Source: DAISKN01 sp963716925
Lineage (GTDB): Bacteria > Acidobacteriota > Vicinamibacteria > Marinacidobacterales > SMYC01
Direction of reading: 5' to 3'
Length of the DNA: 64,000 nucleotides
NCBI GenBank assembly: GCA_963716925.1
Contig: CAVQUX010000024.1
Coordinates: 329,271 to 393,270, forward strand
Part shown: piece by piece, positions 63,407-64,000 of the stretch
How the letters are laid out: the number at the start of each line of letters is the position of its first letter
Numbering within the stretch: the first letter of the stretch is position 1
The notes under the pieces: generated by a model
The model's database searches: none
What the model was told of the DNA's origin: nothing
The model's input: the letters and a program-made list of their open reading frames with translations, nothing else
Position numbers and translations under genes: made by a program

Positions 63407-64000
63407 ATGGATCGAAGGACGTTCCTTGCCGCAGTGGGGAACGGCTCCGGCGTCGTCGAGCTCATGTCCCCCGCCCAGAAGGCGGAAGCTCTCGAGACCG
63501 CCATGATCCAGGAGCTGGACCGCCCCGCTCAGGAAGCCCAGGAAGCGGAGGAGGATGCAAAGAAGCCGCGGATGGGCTCGAACAACGACAACGACCCATC
63601 TGCCTCCGATGCCGGCGATGCCGACGCTCGTCGACTTCTACCGACTCCGCTTCGCGCCCGCGCGCCACGTGCTCCAGCGCCGCGCGCGCCCGGGAGGTCG
63701 GCATGCCCGAGAGGACCATCATGGCGTGCCTCCTCCACGACATCTCCGTCTCGAACCTGGTGCGGCCCGACCACGGCTACTGGTGCGCGCAGATGATCAG
63801 GCCCCTATGTCGACGAGCGCATCTCCTGGGGGATCCGCTACCACCAGGCGCTCCGGTTCTTCCCCGATCCCGCGGTGGGCTACGAGTATCCCGAAATGTA
63901 CAACCGCATGTTGGGCAAGGACTACGTGCCCGACGAGTACATCAAGCAGGCGCACGGGCACGCGAAGGCCCACAAGTGGTACATGGAAGCGCGCAACATC
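63407..64000 (+). CDS. HD-domain-like protein, partial, three frameshifts
   Basis: The start MDRRTFLAAVGNGSGVV is Tat-like but has only a weak hydrophobic core, so export is uncertain. After an acidic linker the frame shifts near 63600 to PTLVDFYRLRFAPARHVLQ, near 63690 to REVGMPERTIMACLLHDISV (the HD dyad), and near 63797 to DERISWGIRYHQALRFFPD. It reads on to the window edge (YIKQAHGHAKAHKWYMEARN). The HD pair plus downstream His residues suggest an iron- or metal-dependent phosphohydrolase or oxygenase of the PhnZ/HD type, but the activity is unassigned. The gene is cut by the window end. Confidence 0.65.

Noticed and set aside
1..64000. tRNA, rRNA, IS elements, prophage, CRISPR.
   Set aside because: Looked for conserved tRNA arms, transposase motifs, integrases and regular repeats by eye and found none; a tRNA or IS scan would be needed to exclude faint cases.

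Overview
ORGANISM. High-GC bacterial DNA with a Gram-negative envelope: TonB-dependent receptors, a TolC-type outer-membrane lipoprotein, a FadL-like porin and many lipoproteins. The mix of ADOP/MacB-type permeases, Oar-like carboxypeptidase-regulatory TonB receptors, FG-GAP/UnbV (CRTAC1-like) proteins, GWxTD proteins, TPR-sulfatases and ECF sigma factors paired with DGPF or VOC proteins suggests Acidobacteriota (Thermoanaerobaculia/Vicinamibacteria-like) or a close relative. This is inference from gene content; no rRNA, tRNA, CRISPR array, IS element or phage gene was seen. LAYOUT. 1-4.4 kb: a huge secreted DUF2341/LamG/Gly-rich protein running off the left edge. 4.7-9.3 kb: exonuclease III and a two-subunit ABC exporter. 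9.3-11.3 kb: ECF sigma factor with two VOC proteins. 11.3-14.6 kb: a DevBCA/MacAB-TolC-like efflux operon whose permease survives only as a C-terminal stub. 14.6-17.8 kb: exported hydrolase and a DGPF/ECF42 pair. 18-21.1 kb: a signal-peptide-bearing FkbM methyltransferase fused to a polytopic membrane protein. 21.3-32.1 kb: mixed metabolism and transport, including an SLT lytic transglycosylase, DoxX, MATE, a broken ADOP permease, a PLP enzyme, a cytochrome c remnant and a CorA variant. 32.2-40.7 kb: ZnuD-like receptor, intact ADOP permease, FadL-like porin and an SPFH pair. 40.8-46.6 kb: DinB/BstA-like protein, PIN toxin-antitoxin with a visible operator, and four exported proteins (cupin, Tat flavoenzyme, amidohydrolase lipoprotein, FAH-family lipoprotein). 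46.6-62.5 kb: the most distinctive region. A six-gene minus-strand operon (TPR membrane protein, two FG-GAP/UnbV proteins, GWxTD-TPR protein, FG-GAP lipoprotein, TPR-cytochrome c lipoprotein) is divergent from a sulfatase-fold/TPR lipoprotein, which is convergent with an Oar-like TonB receptor that has its own promoter and terminator. 62.8-64 kb: exported cupin and a truncated HD-domain protein. HOW IT FITS. The 46.6-62.5 kb cluster reads as a cell-envelope module: outer-membrane receptor, exported calcium-type beta-propeller proteins, TPR scaffolds, a phosphatase/sulfatase-like hydrolase and one monoheme electron carrier. Its function is unknown. QUALITY. About 35 single-base frameshifts break otherwise conserved proteins, concentrated at 26.2-28.7 and 46.6-64 kb. 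The protein sequence resumes in another frame without lost residues nearly every time, so uncorrected assembly indels are the likeliest cause. Coordinates of such genes are envelopes of the reconstructed reading frame.
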